Source of the DNA: an uncultured Clostridia bacterium
GTDB taxonomy: Bacteria; Bacillota; Clostridia; TANB77; CAG-508
Length of the DNA stretch: 64,000 nucleotides
Assembly (NCBI GenBank): GCA_928721915.1
Contig: CAKMVZ010000007.1
Location: forward strand, 26,191-90,190
Reading direction: 5' to 3'
Position numbers and translations under genes: made by a program. Positions 55,589-64,000 of this stretch are shown here, one piece after another. The number at the start of each line of letters is the position of its first letter. Within the stretch, counting starts at the first letter, position 1. Under the pieces are notes generated by a model that was not told the DNA's origin, did not search any database, and was given only the letters and a program-made list of their open reading frames with translations.

Positions 55589-57409
55589 ATGAATAATAAG
55601 AATATTAGAAATGTTGCAATTATAGCCCATGTTGACCATGGAAAAACTACTTTAGTAGATGCAATGCTTAAACAAAGTGGAATTTTTAGAAGTAATGAAC
55701 AAGTTGAAGAAAGAGTTATGGACTCAAATGATTTAGAAAAAGAAAGAGGAATTACAATTCTTTCTAAAAATACTGCAGTTCATTATGGGGATTATAAAAT
55801 AAATATCGTTGATACTCCAGGTCATAGTGATTTTGGAGGAGAAGTTGAACGTGTTTTAAAAATGGTGGATGGTGTTGTTTTATTAGTTGACGCTTTTGAA
55901 GGTGCTATGCCTCAAACAAGAGAAGTTTTAAAAAAATCTTTAGCATTAAATTTAAAACCAATTGTTGTTATTAATAAAATTGATAGACCAGGAGCAAGAC
56001 CAGAAAAAGTAGTTGATGAAGTTATAGAATTATTTATAGAACTTAATGCAAGTGATGAACAATTAGACTTTCCAGTTGTATATGCTTCTGGAAAACAAGG
56101 AACTGCTACAATGGATTTAAATAAACCTGGAACTGATTTAAAACCATTATTTGAAACAATAATAAATACAATTAATGCTCCAGATTGTGATTTAGATGGA
56201 ACTGCTCAAATGTTAGTTTCTAATATTGAGTATGATGAATATGTTGGAAGAATTGCAATTGGAAGAATTGAAAGAGGATATTTAGAATTAAATATGCCAA
56301 TTGCAATATGTAAAGCAGATAAAACAGAAACAGCTAGAGTTACAAAATTATATACTTATGATGGATTAAAAAGAATTGAAGTAGAAAAGGCTGGAGCAGG
56401 AGATATAGTTGCTTTATCTGGTGTTTCAGATATAAATATTGGAGATACAATTTGCGATTTTAATAATCCTGAAAAAATTCCATTTGTAGATATTGATGAA
56501 CCAACAGTTTCTATGACATTTAGTGTAAATAATGGACCTTTTGCTGGAAAAGAGGGACAATTTGTTACTTCAAGACATTTAAGAGATAGATTATTTAAAG
56601 AGTTAGAAAGAAATGTTAGCTTAAGAGTTAAAGAAACAGAGTCTCCAGATTCTTTTGATGTTTGTGGTAGAGGAGAACTTCATTTATCTATTTTAATCGA
56701 AACAATGAGAAGAGAAGGATTTGAACTTTTAGTTTCAAGACCTAAAGTTATATTTAAAGAAATTAATGGAGTTAAATGTGAACCTATTGAAAGATTAGTT
56801 GTTAATGTTCCAGATGATTGTATTGGAACTGTTATAGAAAAAATTGGAAAAAGAAAAGGCGAAATGCTTAATATGGAACCAGCTGAAACTGGTCATACTA
56901 AAATAGAATTTAAAATTCCATCAAGAGGTTTAATAGGATATAGAACAGAATTCTTGACAGATACAAAAGGAAATGGTAATATGAGTCATATGTTTGATGG
57001 ATATGAACCATTCAAAGGTGAAGTTGTTGCAAGAACTAGAGGAACTATAGTTGCTTTTGAGGCAGGAAAATCAATTACTTATGGTCTTTATAATGCACAA
57101 GATAAAGGAGAACTATTCATAGGACCTGGTGTTGATGTTTATGAAGGAATGATAGTTGGAATTAATTCTAGAAATGAAGATTTAGCAATAAATGTTTGCA
57201 AAGAAAAACATTTAACAAATACTAGAGCTTCAGGTTCTGATGATGCTTTAAGATTAGTGCCACCAATACAAATGAGTCTAGAAAAAGCAATTGAATTTAT
57301 TCAAGATGATGAATTAGTTGAAGTAACACCAAAATCAATAAGATTAAGAAAGAAAATTTTAAATAATAAAGATAGAGAAAGAGCAGCAAGAGCAAATTTA
57401 AAAAATTAA
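55589..57409 (+). CDS. typA: Ribosome-associated GTPase TypA/BipA
   Basis: 606 aa. G1 IAHVDHGKTTLVDAML, switch I RGITILSKN, G3 VDTPGHSDFGGEVER, G4 VINKIDRPGARP, G5 YASGKQG. EF-G-like domains II, III and V (CGRGELHLSILIETMRREG) and the BipA-specific C-terminal domain (SRGLIGYRTEFL, SGSDDALRLVPP). Involved in late 50S assembly and stress adaptation. AGGGAGG precedes the ATG. No CGG codon despite many glycines. Confidence 0.97.
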   Translation: MNNKNIRNVAIIAHVDHGKTTLVDAMLKQSGIFRSNEQVEERVMDSNDLEKERGITILSKNTAVHYGDYKINIVDTPGHSDFGGEVERVLKMVDGVVLLVDAFEGAMPQTREVLKKSLALNLKPIVVINKIDRPGARPEKVVDEVIELFIELNASDEQLDFPVVYASGKQGTATMDLNKPGTDLKPLFETIINTINAPDCDLDGTAQMLVSNIEYDEYVGRIAIGRIERGYLELNMPIAICKADKTETARVTKLYTYDGLKRIEVEKAGAGDIVALSGVSDINIGDTICDFNNPEKIPFVDIDEPTVSMTFSVNNGPFAGKEGQFVTSRHLRDRLFKELERNVSLRVKETESPDSFDVCGRGELHLSILIETMRREGFELLVSRPKVIFKEINGVKCEPIERLVVNVPDDCIGTVIEKIGKRKGEMLNMEPAETGHTKIEFKIPSRGLIGYRTEFLTDTKGNGNMSHMFDGYEPFKGEVVARTRGTIVAFEAGKSITYGLYNAQDKGELFIGPGVDVYEGMIVGINSRNEDLAINVCKEKHLTNTRASGSDDALRLVPPIQMSLEKAIEFIQDDELVEVTPKSIRLRKKILNNKDRERAARANLKN

Positions 57410-57422
57410 AAATTTAAGCGGA

Positions 57423-57453
57423 AAGCCCGCCCATTAGAGTGGGTGGACTTTTT
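57423..57453 (+). terminator. Terminator-like hairpin after typA
   Basis: AAGCCCGCCC and GGGTGGACTT form an imperfect stem followed by TTT, just before the methyltransferase gene. Confidence 0.55.
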
Positions 57454-57478
57454 GATTAGTAGAAGAAAGAAGAAAAAT

Positions 57479-58069
57479 ATGAATTTAGATGAATTAGAAA
57501 AAGTAAAGATAAAAGCTTTAAATGAACATATACCAATCATTATGGATGATACTTTAGAAGTTATAAAAAAACTTATAGAAGAAAATAATCCAAAAAAAAT
57601 TTTAGAGATTGGAACTGCAGTTGGATATTCAGCAAGTCAATTTGTAAGATTCAGCAATGAAAAAGTTTTAATAGATACAATAGAATTGGATAAGCAAAGA
57701 GCAGAAGAAGCAATTCAAAATTTTGAAAAGATTGAAATTTCTAAAAATATTAATTTAATAGTTGGGAATGCAGTTGAAATTTTACCTACTTTAAATGAAA
57801 AATATGATATGATTTTTATTGATGCAAATAAAGGAAAATATCCCGTGTTTTTGCAAGAAGCAATCAGGCTTTCTCATAAAGGCAGTATTATTATTGCTGA
57901 TAATATTTTGTATAAAGGTTATGTTTTAAGTGATTATAATAAACATAAACAAAGAACAGCAGTTAGACATTTACGTGAATATATTGCAAATATTGTTCAA
58001 AATGATAATTTAGATTCACAAATTTTAGAAGTAGGCGATGGTTTGGCTATTAGTGTTAAAAAAAGTTGA
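57479..58069 (+). CDS. O-methyltransferase (TrmR/YrrM-like)
   Basis: 196 aa from ATG 57479; the longer frame from GTG 57443 runs into the hairpin and lacks a ribosome binding site. SAM-binding Rossmann fold: KKILEIGTAVGYSASQFVRF, DTIELDKQRAEEA, NLIVGNAVEILPTL, YDMIFIDANKGKYPVFLQEA, GSIIIADNILYKGYV. Family members methylate small catechol-like molecules or, for TrmR, the 5-hydroxyuridine of tRNA wobble positions. Confidence 0.85.
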   Translation: MNLDELEKVKIKALNEHIPIIMDDTLEVIKKLIEENNPKKILEIGTAVGYSASQFVRFSNEKVLIDTIELDKQRAEEAIQNFEKIEISKNINLIVGNAVEILPTLNEKYDMIFIDANKGKYPVFLQEAIRLSHKGSIIIADNILYKGYVLSDYNKHKQRTAVRHLREYIANIVQNDNLDSQILEVGDGLAISVKKS

Positions 58070-58146
58070 TTTTTTATGGATTTTTGATATAATAATATAG
58101 ATTTTTTAAAATACTTAGATAAATTTATAAAAGGATTGAAAGATAA

Positions 58147-60185
58147 ATGAAAGGAAAAAATATAGAAGAAATATCAGAAAGTAATAATTCATTAGTAAAA
58201 ATTGGAATAAGAACTAGAATTAGATTAAAATTAAGACAATATAAGAGAGAAATTAAAGAAAGTTTTACTAATTTAAAAAATATGGATAAAAAAGAATTAG
58301 TAACAAATATTTTTAGTTCAAGATATTTTATAATATTACTTTTCTTTATAATTTTATTAAAAACACTATTATTTTCTGCAGATACTGTTTTTTATAAATC
58401 AGGAATATGGCTTTGGTATATAAGGCAAACGGCGTTTTTTATAATTGTAATTGTGTCACCTCTTTTGCTATTTAGAAGCTCAAGATTGAGATTCACTTTA
58501 GGCATGATTTTGAATTTATTAATAAGTATTTTGCTTTTAGCAGATGAGATGTATTATTCTTATGCTTCAAATATAATTTCAGTTATGCAAGCACGGAAAT
58601 CTTCAATATAAAGATGAAATTATTGCTGCAATACCTAGTCTTTTACATATTAGACAAATATTATATTTTATAGATTTTCCAATAATATTTGGATTATTAG
58701 TAAGTAAAAAAATAAAAGTAATTAAGCATAAAGAATTTAAATTTAAACCAGTATTAATTATGTGTGTTATAATTGGAATACTTTGCTCATATTATCACTT
58801 TATTCCAGAATCTATAGAACTTGTTACAGGTTTTATATACAATAAAACAAAATCAGTTCAATATGGTACGATTTATGGATATCATTTTGTAGATATAAAA
58901 AATGCAATTACTCATAATAATAACACTGTTTATAAAACTTATGATGAAATGATAAAAGTCTATGATGAGTTTAAAGAAACTCAAAGTGAGTTAAATCCTG
59001 AAAATGAACAATATAATGGAATTGCAAAAGGAAAAAATGTAATAGTTTTGCAGCTTGAGTCAGTTCAAAATTTTGCAATAGGTGCAACTATAAATGGCAA
59101 AGAAGTTACACCAAATTTAAATAAATTTTTAAATGAAAATATAAATGTTACAAATATGCATTCTACAAGTTATACAACTACAGCTGATTCAGAACATAGT
59201 GTAATTACATCTACTTATCCGCAAGAAAATGGAGAAGCATTTAGTAAATATTATGGAAATACTTATGATGACATTTTTGGCAATTTCAAAAATGCAGGTT
59301 ATTATACAATGTATGCACATGGAAATCATGGATATTTCTGGAACAGACAAAACGTTTTTTCAAAATTAGATGTTGACAATATCAAATTTTTAGGTGATTT
59401 TGAAGATGAATCAGAATTAATTAGAACATACTTAGCAGATGAACTTTTATATAAGCAAACCGTAAGTTATATGAAAGATGAAGTAAATAGCCGGAAAAAC
59501 TGTTTTTTATGATTTAGTTGCGGCTTCATCTCATAAACCGTTTGAGCTTGCAGGAATAATTGATAAATATTCAAAAGTTTCAATAGATGTGGGTGATCTA
59601 GCAGGAACTGAACTTGGAAATTATTTAGAAGCTGTAAATTATGCAGATTATGCTTTTGGAATTTTTATAGATGAGCTTAAAAAAGCTGGTTTATATGATA
59701 ATACAGTTATAATAGTTTTTGGAGATCATTATGGAATGCAGATGTATGATGAAAATTTAATAGAATATCTAGGATATAGCAAAAACAATTATAATGATGC
59801 AAGAATGCAATTTGAATTTTCAAATGTGGTTTGTGGAATTAGAATTCCTGGAGTAGAAAATGTTGTGATTGATGAAGCAGTAAGTAAAAATGATGTAAAG
59901 CCAACTCTTGCTCAGATTTGTGGTGTAGAAGATGAATTTTCACTAGGAACAAGTATATTTAATAGAAAATCTTATGCAGCTGTAAACAATGGAAAGGTAA
60001 TTACTAAAGATTATTATTATGATGCAAATGATTGGTATGTTTTAGAAACTGGTGAGAAGTTAGATACTTCTACTTTACCAAAGGAAGAAAAGGAATTATT
60101 AGATTTATATGTAAATCAAGCTTTAACTGAAATTGAAATATCAAATTCAGTAGTTGTAAATAATTTATTACAAGATGCAAAATAA
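58147..60185 (+). CDS. LtaS-like sulfatase-superfamily membrane enzyme, two CGG +1 sites
   Basis: 678 aa after recoding. Five N-terminal membrane helices, then an extracytoplasmic sulfatase/alkaline-phosphatase-like domain: NVIVLQLESVQNFAIG, the nucleophile-Thr region SYTTTADSEHSVITSTYP, YAHGNHGYFWNR, SSHKPFEL, VIIVFGDHYGMQ. Skips: C58594 after GCA (VMQAGNLQYKDEI) within the membrane part, C59492 after AGC (EVNSGKTVFYDLVAA). The result has the standard length and order of lipoteichoic-acid synthase-type phosphoglycerol transferases. AAGGATTGAAAGATA precedes the ATG. Confidence 0.88.
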
Positions 60186-60206
60186 AATTATTTTTGGAGA
60201 ATTTTT

Positions 60207-61825
60207 ATGAAAAAAAGAAATCTTTTAGTTATTTTATTAATTATAATTTTTACAATTTCAGTTGTACCAAGAAGTTTTCAAAATGATACATTTTACACAA
60301 TTACAATAGGAAGAGATATTTTACAATATGGTTTTTCACGGTATAGAACAATATTCGTGGCATGAGGGACTTGAATATACAAGCCCTCACTGGCTTTTTG
60401 ATGTTGTAAATTATTTAATTTTTGAAAAAGCTAATTTTGATGGATTATATATTTTTGTATGCTTAATAGCTGTAGTTACAATGCTTTTATTTTATTGGAT
60501 ATTAAGAAAGAAAAATGTTAATTGGCTTGTAGCATTTGTCCGGAACTTTAGTAGTTGCGTATCTTTTAAGAGAACATTTTACAGATAGAGCTCAAGTTGT
60601 TTCATATTTATTTCTTTTATTAGAAGTATATTTGATAGAAGTATTTTTAAAAAATAGAAGTAAGTTTGCTGCATTTGGTATATTTTTAATTTCTGTTATT
60701 ATTGCAAATATTCATGCAGGAGCATGGTATATGCTAATTATATTAGTTTTACCATTTTTAGGAGAATATATTTTTAGTTTATTTGCAATAGATAATGTGG
60801 CAAAAGGAACTGTAAAAAGAAATGAAAGAAAATTACAGAAATTAAAAGAAACTAATAGTGATAAAGAGAAAATAAAAAAAATAGAAGATTCTATTAACTT
60901 TGATAAAGAATTTTTAAAATCTTATAAAAAAAGAGAAAATACAAAAGTTACAATTACTAAAAATGATAATTCAAAATATCTTGTTATTATTTTATTTTTG
61001 ATAATTATAGGTGGAATGATTACTCCAAATGGAACATTTACATTTACGTATCTTTTAAAGTTAATGTTTGGAGATACTATGAATTATATAAATGAACATC
61101 TTCCAATAGTTGTAGCTTCAAGTGTAGAATTTGTAGTATTTATAATTTTTACAATAACATGTATAGGTTTTATTGATTCAAAATTAAGTTTATCAGAAGC
61201 GTTTTTGCTTTTAGGTTTATATTTTATGACTTTTATTGGAAGAAGGCATTTAATTTTATTAACTTTATTGTGTTCTCCAATTTTAATTCGCATGATGAAT
61301 GATTTTATCATGAAAAATATTGTGAAGGGTGAAAACTGGGAAAAAAGATTAGAACTTACTGAAAAATTTTTATTTATATTTTTTGCAATTATTGCTGTTG
61401 GTGTTTCTATTAAAGAATATACCAAGAATTTAAAAACTGATTATATTTTAGAGGATACTTATCCAGTAGAAGCTTCTGAATGGTTAAATTCTTATATAGA
61501 AGAAAATAATATTTCAAAAGAAGATTTTCATTTATATAATGAATATAATTATGGAAGTTATTTATTATTTAAAGGAATACCAGTGTTTATAGACTCAAGA
61601 GCTGAGCCATATAGTCCGGAATTTAATAAAGATGTGACTGTTTTTGATGATTATATGGAGTTAACATCAGGAAAAATTAGTTATACAGAACTTTTTGAAA
61701 AATATGATATTAATTATGCTATAGTTTATCAGGATTCTATGACAAATACATATATGAAAGAAGATGAAAAATGTTTAGAATTATATAGTGATGACTATTT
61801 TGTGATTTATCATATATTAGACTGA
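60207..61825 (+). CDS. Polytopic membrane protein, GT-C-like, two CGG +1 sites
   Basis: 538 aa after recoding, from ATG 60207 after TTTGGAG. Ten or more membrane helices with a Lys-rich cytoplasmic loop (residues about 205-250) and an extracytoplasmic C-terminal domain (NEYNYGSYLLFKGIPVFIDS). Skips: C60339 after TCA (QYGFSGIEQYSWHEGLEY) and C60541 after GTC (LVAFVGTLVVAYLLREHF). The first loop with an acidic/aromatic motif and HAGAWY further on recall GT-C enzymes, but I cannot name a subfamily. It starts 21 bases after the LtaS-like gene and is likely co-transcribed. Confidence 0.7.
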
Positions 61826-61885
61826 TTTTAATATTAATTTAATATACCTATAGTAAACTTTAAAATAGTTAGAAAAGAGGTATTT

Positions 61886-62552
61886 ATGAAAGTTTTAATA
61901 ATTGAAGACGATAAAATATTGTCAAAAACAATTGAACAATGTATTAATGGAAAATATGATGTAGATAGGGCTTTTGATGGAGAAGAAGGTGTTATGTATG
62001 CTGAGCAAAATATTTATGATGCAATTATTTTAGATATAATGATGCCTTTAATGAATGGCTATGATGTTTTAGCTACTTTGCGAAAAAATAAGGTTTATAC
62101 TCCTGTTTTAATATTAACTGCAAAAGATGCAATTGAGGATAAATTAAGAGGTTTTCGCTCAGGAGCTGATGATTATTTAGTTAAGCCTTTTAATAGAGAT
62201 GAATTGTTAGCAAGAATTGATGCAATTATTAGAAGAACAAGCGGAAGTTATACAGAAAATATTTTAGAATTTGAGGATTTGAAATTAGATTTAAATAACA
62301 GAAAAGTAACTGTTGGAGATAAAGAAGTTGTGCTTCAAGGTAAGCAATTTGATATGTTAGAATATTTAATTAGTTCAAAAAATATTATTGTAACTAAAGA
62401 TCAAATCTTTGATAAAATATGGGGATTTGATTCAGAAACAAGCACAAATGTTATTGAGGTTTATGCAAGTGGACTTAGAAAAGAATTAAAAAAATTAGGA
62501 TATGAAAAACATTTAAAAACAATAAGAGGAGTTCGGATATATTTGGTCTTAA
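61886..62552 (+). CDS. OmpR-family response regulator, CGG +1 site near the C-terminus
   Basis: 221 aa after recoding. Receiver: LIIEDDKILSKTIEQ, phospho-Asp in YDAIILDIMMPLMNGYDVL, Thr in LILTAKDA, Lys in DDYLVKPFNRDELLARI. Winged helix: VVLQGKQFDMLEYLI, GFDSETSTNVIEVYASGLRK. At CGG 62534-62536 the C is skipped after GTT: TIRGVGYIWS, then TAA 62550-62552. The shifted end is the usual RGVGY of the family; the unshifted end would be a foreign tail to 62569. The skip here only fixes the last strand and hairpin. Confidence 0.9.
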
Positions 62553-62609
62553 AAAAGTTTATAGGTTAAACTTTTAAAACCTAAATTTTAGAAAAATGAA
62601 GGGAAAAAG

Positions 62610-63919
62610 ATGAATGAGCAAAAATTGCTTAATAAAGAATTTTTTAAATTTATTAGATATAATTTATTAATGTTTATATTCATTTTTATTATTTTTGGAC
62701 TATTTTTTTATATATTAGTTACTAAAATTACATATACTTCTGTAAGCATTGAACTTAAAGAAAGTGCTCAGCAATTAATAAATTCATTTTCAAGAGATAA
62801 TATAGATTTTCAGAAAAATAGATTATTTATTAATAGTTATAATGATTCAAGTGTTAAAAATTATAATATAGCTTCAAGTATAAGCAATCCAAAAGTAATG
62901 TGTATTATAAGAGATGAAGATGGAGATATTACAGGAGTTAGTGGATATAATATAAATTTTAGTGATTATGCATTAGAGCTTGATTTTGATGAGGATTTAA
63001 TTGATAAAATTTATGAAGTTATAATTGATGACGAATATCACTATAAAGGTATAACTGTTGATTTATCTGATATAGGTTCAAAAGGATATGTTCAATTATT
63101 AATAAATGTAGATATTGAAAATGAATTAGTTCAAATATATAGTAAAATAATATTTTTCTCTGTTTTATTTGGAATTGTAATATCTATTGTTGCAAGTATT
63201 TTAATGTCAAAGAAAACCTTAGAACCACTTCACGAGATGATAAATAAGCAAAATGATTTTGTTCAAAATGTTTCTCATGAACTCAGAACTCCATTAACAA
63301 TAATCCAAGCAAAACAAGAATTATTGCTAAGAGACCCTGAAGCTAAAATAATAGATAAAACAGAAGATATTAGTTTAACTTTAAATGAAACCAAAAGACT
63401 TAGTAAGTTAATTAAAGATTTAATGCTATTATCAAGAGCAGACAATAAACAAATGGTCCTTCAAAAAGAAGAAACAGAGATAGATGAATTTATTGAAAAT
63501 ATTGGAAAAACTTATAGTGAATTATTTGAAATAGAAAATAAAAAATTAATTCTTAATTTAAACTATGGAAAAATAGCTTTAGTTGACACTAATAGAATTT
63601 ATCAAGCAATTGTAATATTACTAGATAATGCATTAAAATATACTGAAGTAGGAGATACAGTAGAAATTGTAACATATCAAAAAGATAATAAATGTGTTAT
63701 TGAAGTAAAAGATACAGGAATTGGTATTAGTGACGAAGCTATTAAACATGTTTTTGAAAGATTTTACAGAGAAGACAAAGCAAGAAGCCGTGAAACAGGT
63801 GGAACTCGGACTTCGGACTTTCAATTGCAGATATGATTATAACAAGTCATGGAGGAACAATCAAAGCTTCTCATAATGGAGAAAAAGGTACAGTATTTAC
63901 AATTAAATTACCAAGATAA
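62610..63919 (+). CDS. Sensor histidine kinase, two CGG +1 sites in the G2 box
   Basis: 435 aa after recoding. Two membrane helices flank an extracytoplasmic sensor of about 130 residues; H-box VQNVSHELRTPLTII, N-box IVILLDNALKYTEVGD, G1 VKDTGIGISDEAI, F-box HVFERFYRED. In the G2 box the two skips lie seven bases apart: ACT C63807 GGA CTT C63814 GGA CTT TCA, restoring GGTGLGLSIADM, and the frame then runs to TAA 63917-63919 (HGGTIKASHNGEKGTVF). Without them the ATP lid and last strands are lost. Pairs with the regulator before it; likely senses envelope state given its neighbours. Confidence 0.92.
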
Positions 63920-63967
63920 TTTGAAATGAATAAAATTTAAAAAAACTCTTGATTTTAGGAGCTACTT

Positions 63968-64000
63968 ATGGTAAACTTTACAAGTACGAGAATTTATGAG
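63968..64000 (+). CDS. Start of a further gene (partial)
   Basis: TTAGGAGCTACTT precedes ATG 63968; the eleven codons visible read MVNFTSTRIYE. The gene continues beyond the window. Function cannot be judged. Confidence 0.4.
   Translation, partial: MVNFTSTRIYE

Overview
The window is chromosomal DNA of a very AT-rich, anaerobic, low-GC Gram-positive bacterium, most likely an uncultured gut-type member of the Clostridia. The grounds are an [FeFe]-hydrogenase with its NADH-linked partner subunits, a T-box in front of thrS, TTGACA-17-TATAAT promoters, strong AGGAGG ribosome binding sites, Arg written almost always as AGA, and several prepilin-like surface proteins of the type common in such genomes.

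The most striking property is in translation. Sixteen native genes look broken, yet every break follows one rule: an in-frame CGG codon at which the first base must be skipped, so that C-GGN is read as Gly and the frame moves by +1. I count 24 such places (C at 1782, 2931, 9165, 12612, 12649, 23755, 32148, 33711, 37555, 38738, 40357, 46674, 47795, 48072, 48897, 50500, 50744, 58594, 59492, 60339, 60541, 62534, 63807, 63814). After the skip each protein regains normal family length and motifs (HolA, UvrA, HydB, TsaB, LonB, ABC ATPases, a response regulator, a histidine kinase and others). I found no in-frame CGG in a native gene that is clearly read as an ordinary sense codon. CGG is frequent in the other two phases without effect. 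CGG therefore looks like an unassigned codon that works as a constitutive +1 recoding signal, perhaps as a four-base CGGN glycine codon. Five genes in four isolated units (14675-15410, 17919-18407, 21708-22022, 26812-28029) have different codon use and contain eight CGG codons read normally as Arg; they look horizontally acquired.

Layout. 1-2256: end of gpsA, small genes, holA. 2284-5119: a prepilin-like surface protein with a (CA)12 tract, then a type I toxin-like peptide and its antisense RNA. 5266-7590: T-box and thrS. 7731-10758: LRR/transglutaminase operon. 10923-13750: uvrA. 13874-17585: membrane proteins and htpG. 17592-17774: candidate structured RNA on the minus strand. 18629-18935: tRNA-Val, tRNA-Asp, tRNA-Phe. 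18989-21581: nucleoside phosphorylase, then a sigma factor with its probable anti-sigma partner. 22253-26628: electron-bifurcating-type hydrogenase operon. 26812-28029: foreign purC. 28133-32751: MarR-controlled heterodimeric ABC exporter. 32911-39186: plastic region with a MITE-like palindrome, two more prepilin-like proteins (one with a GC-rich variable patch like a DGR target, one BspA-like and switched off by its CA tract), an IS150-group element and Rpn relics. 39274-45402: ABC transporter and two-component system. 45432-45636: second toxin/antisense locus. 45843-48565: tsaE-tsaB-rimI. 48696-54075: lonB, GT-C glycosyltransferase, rpmE, rlmH. 54196-58069: small membrane protein, mgtC, typA, methyltransferase. 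58147-63919: LtaS-like enzyme, membrane protein and a second two-component system.

The three prepilin-like loci share a promoter, an 18-bp palindrome just after the -10 box and a hairpin upstream. They appear to form a co-regulated, partly phase-variable surface family. Housekeeping functions are interleaved with this accessory material.
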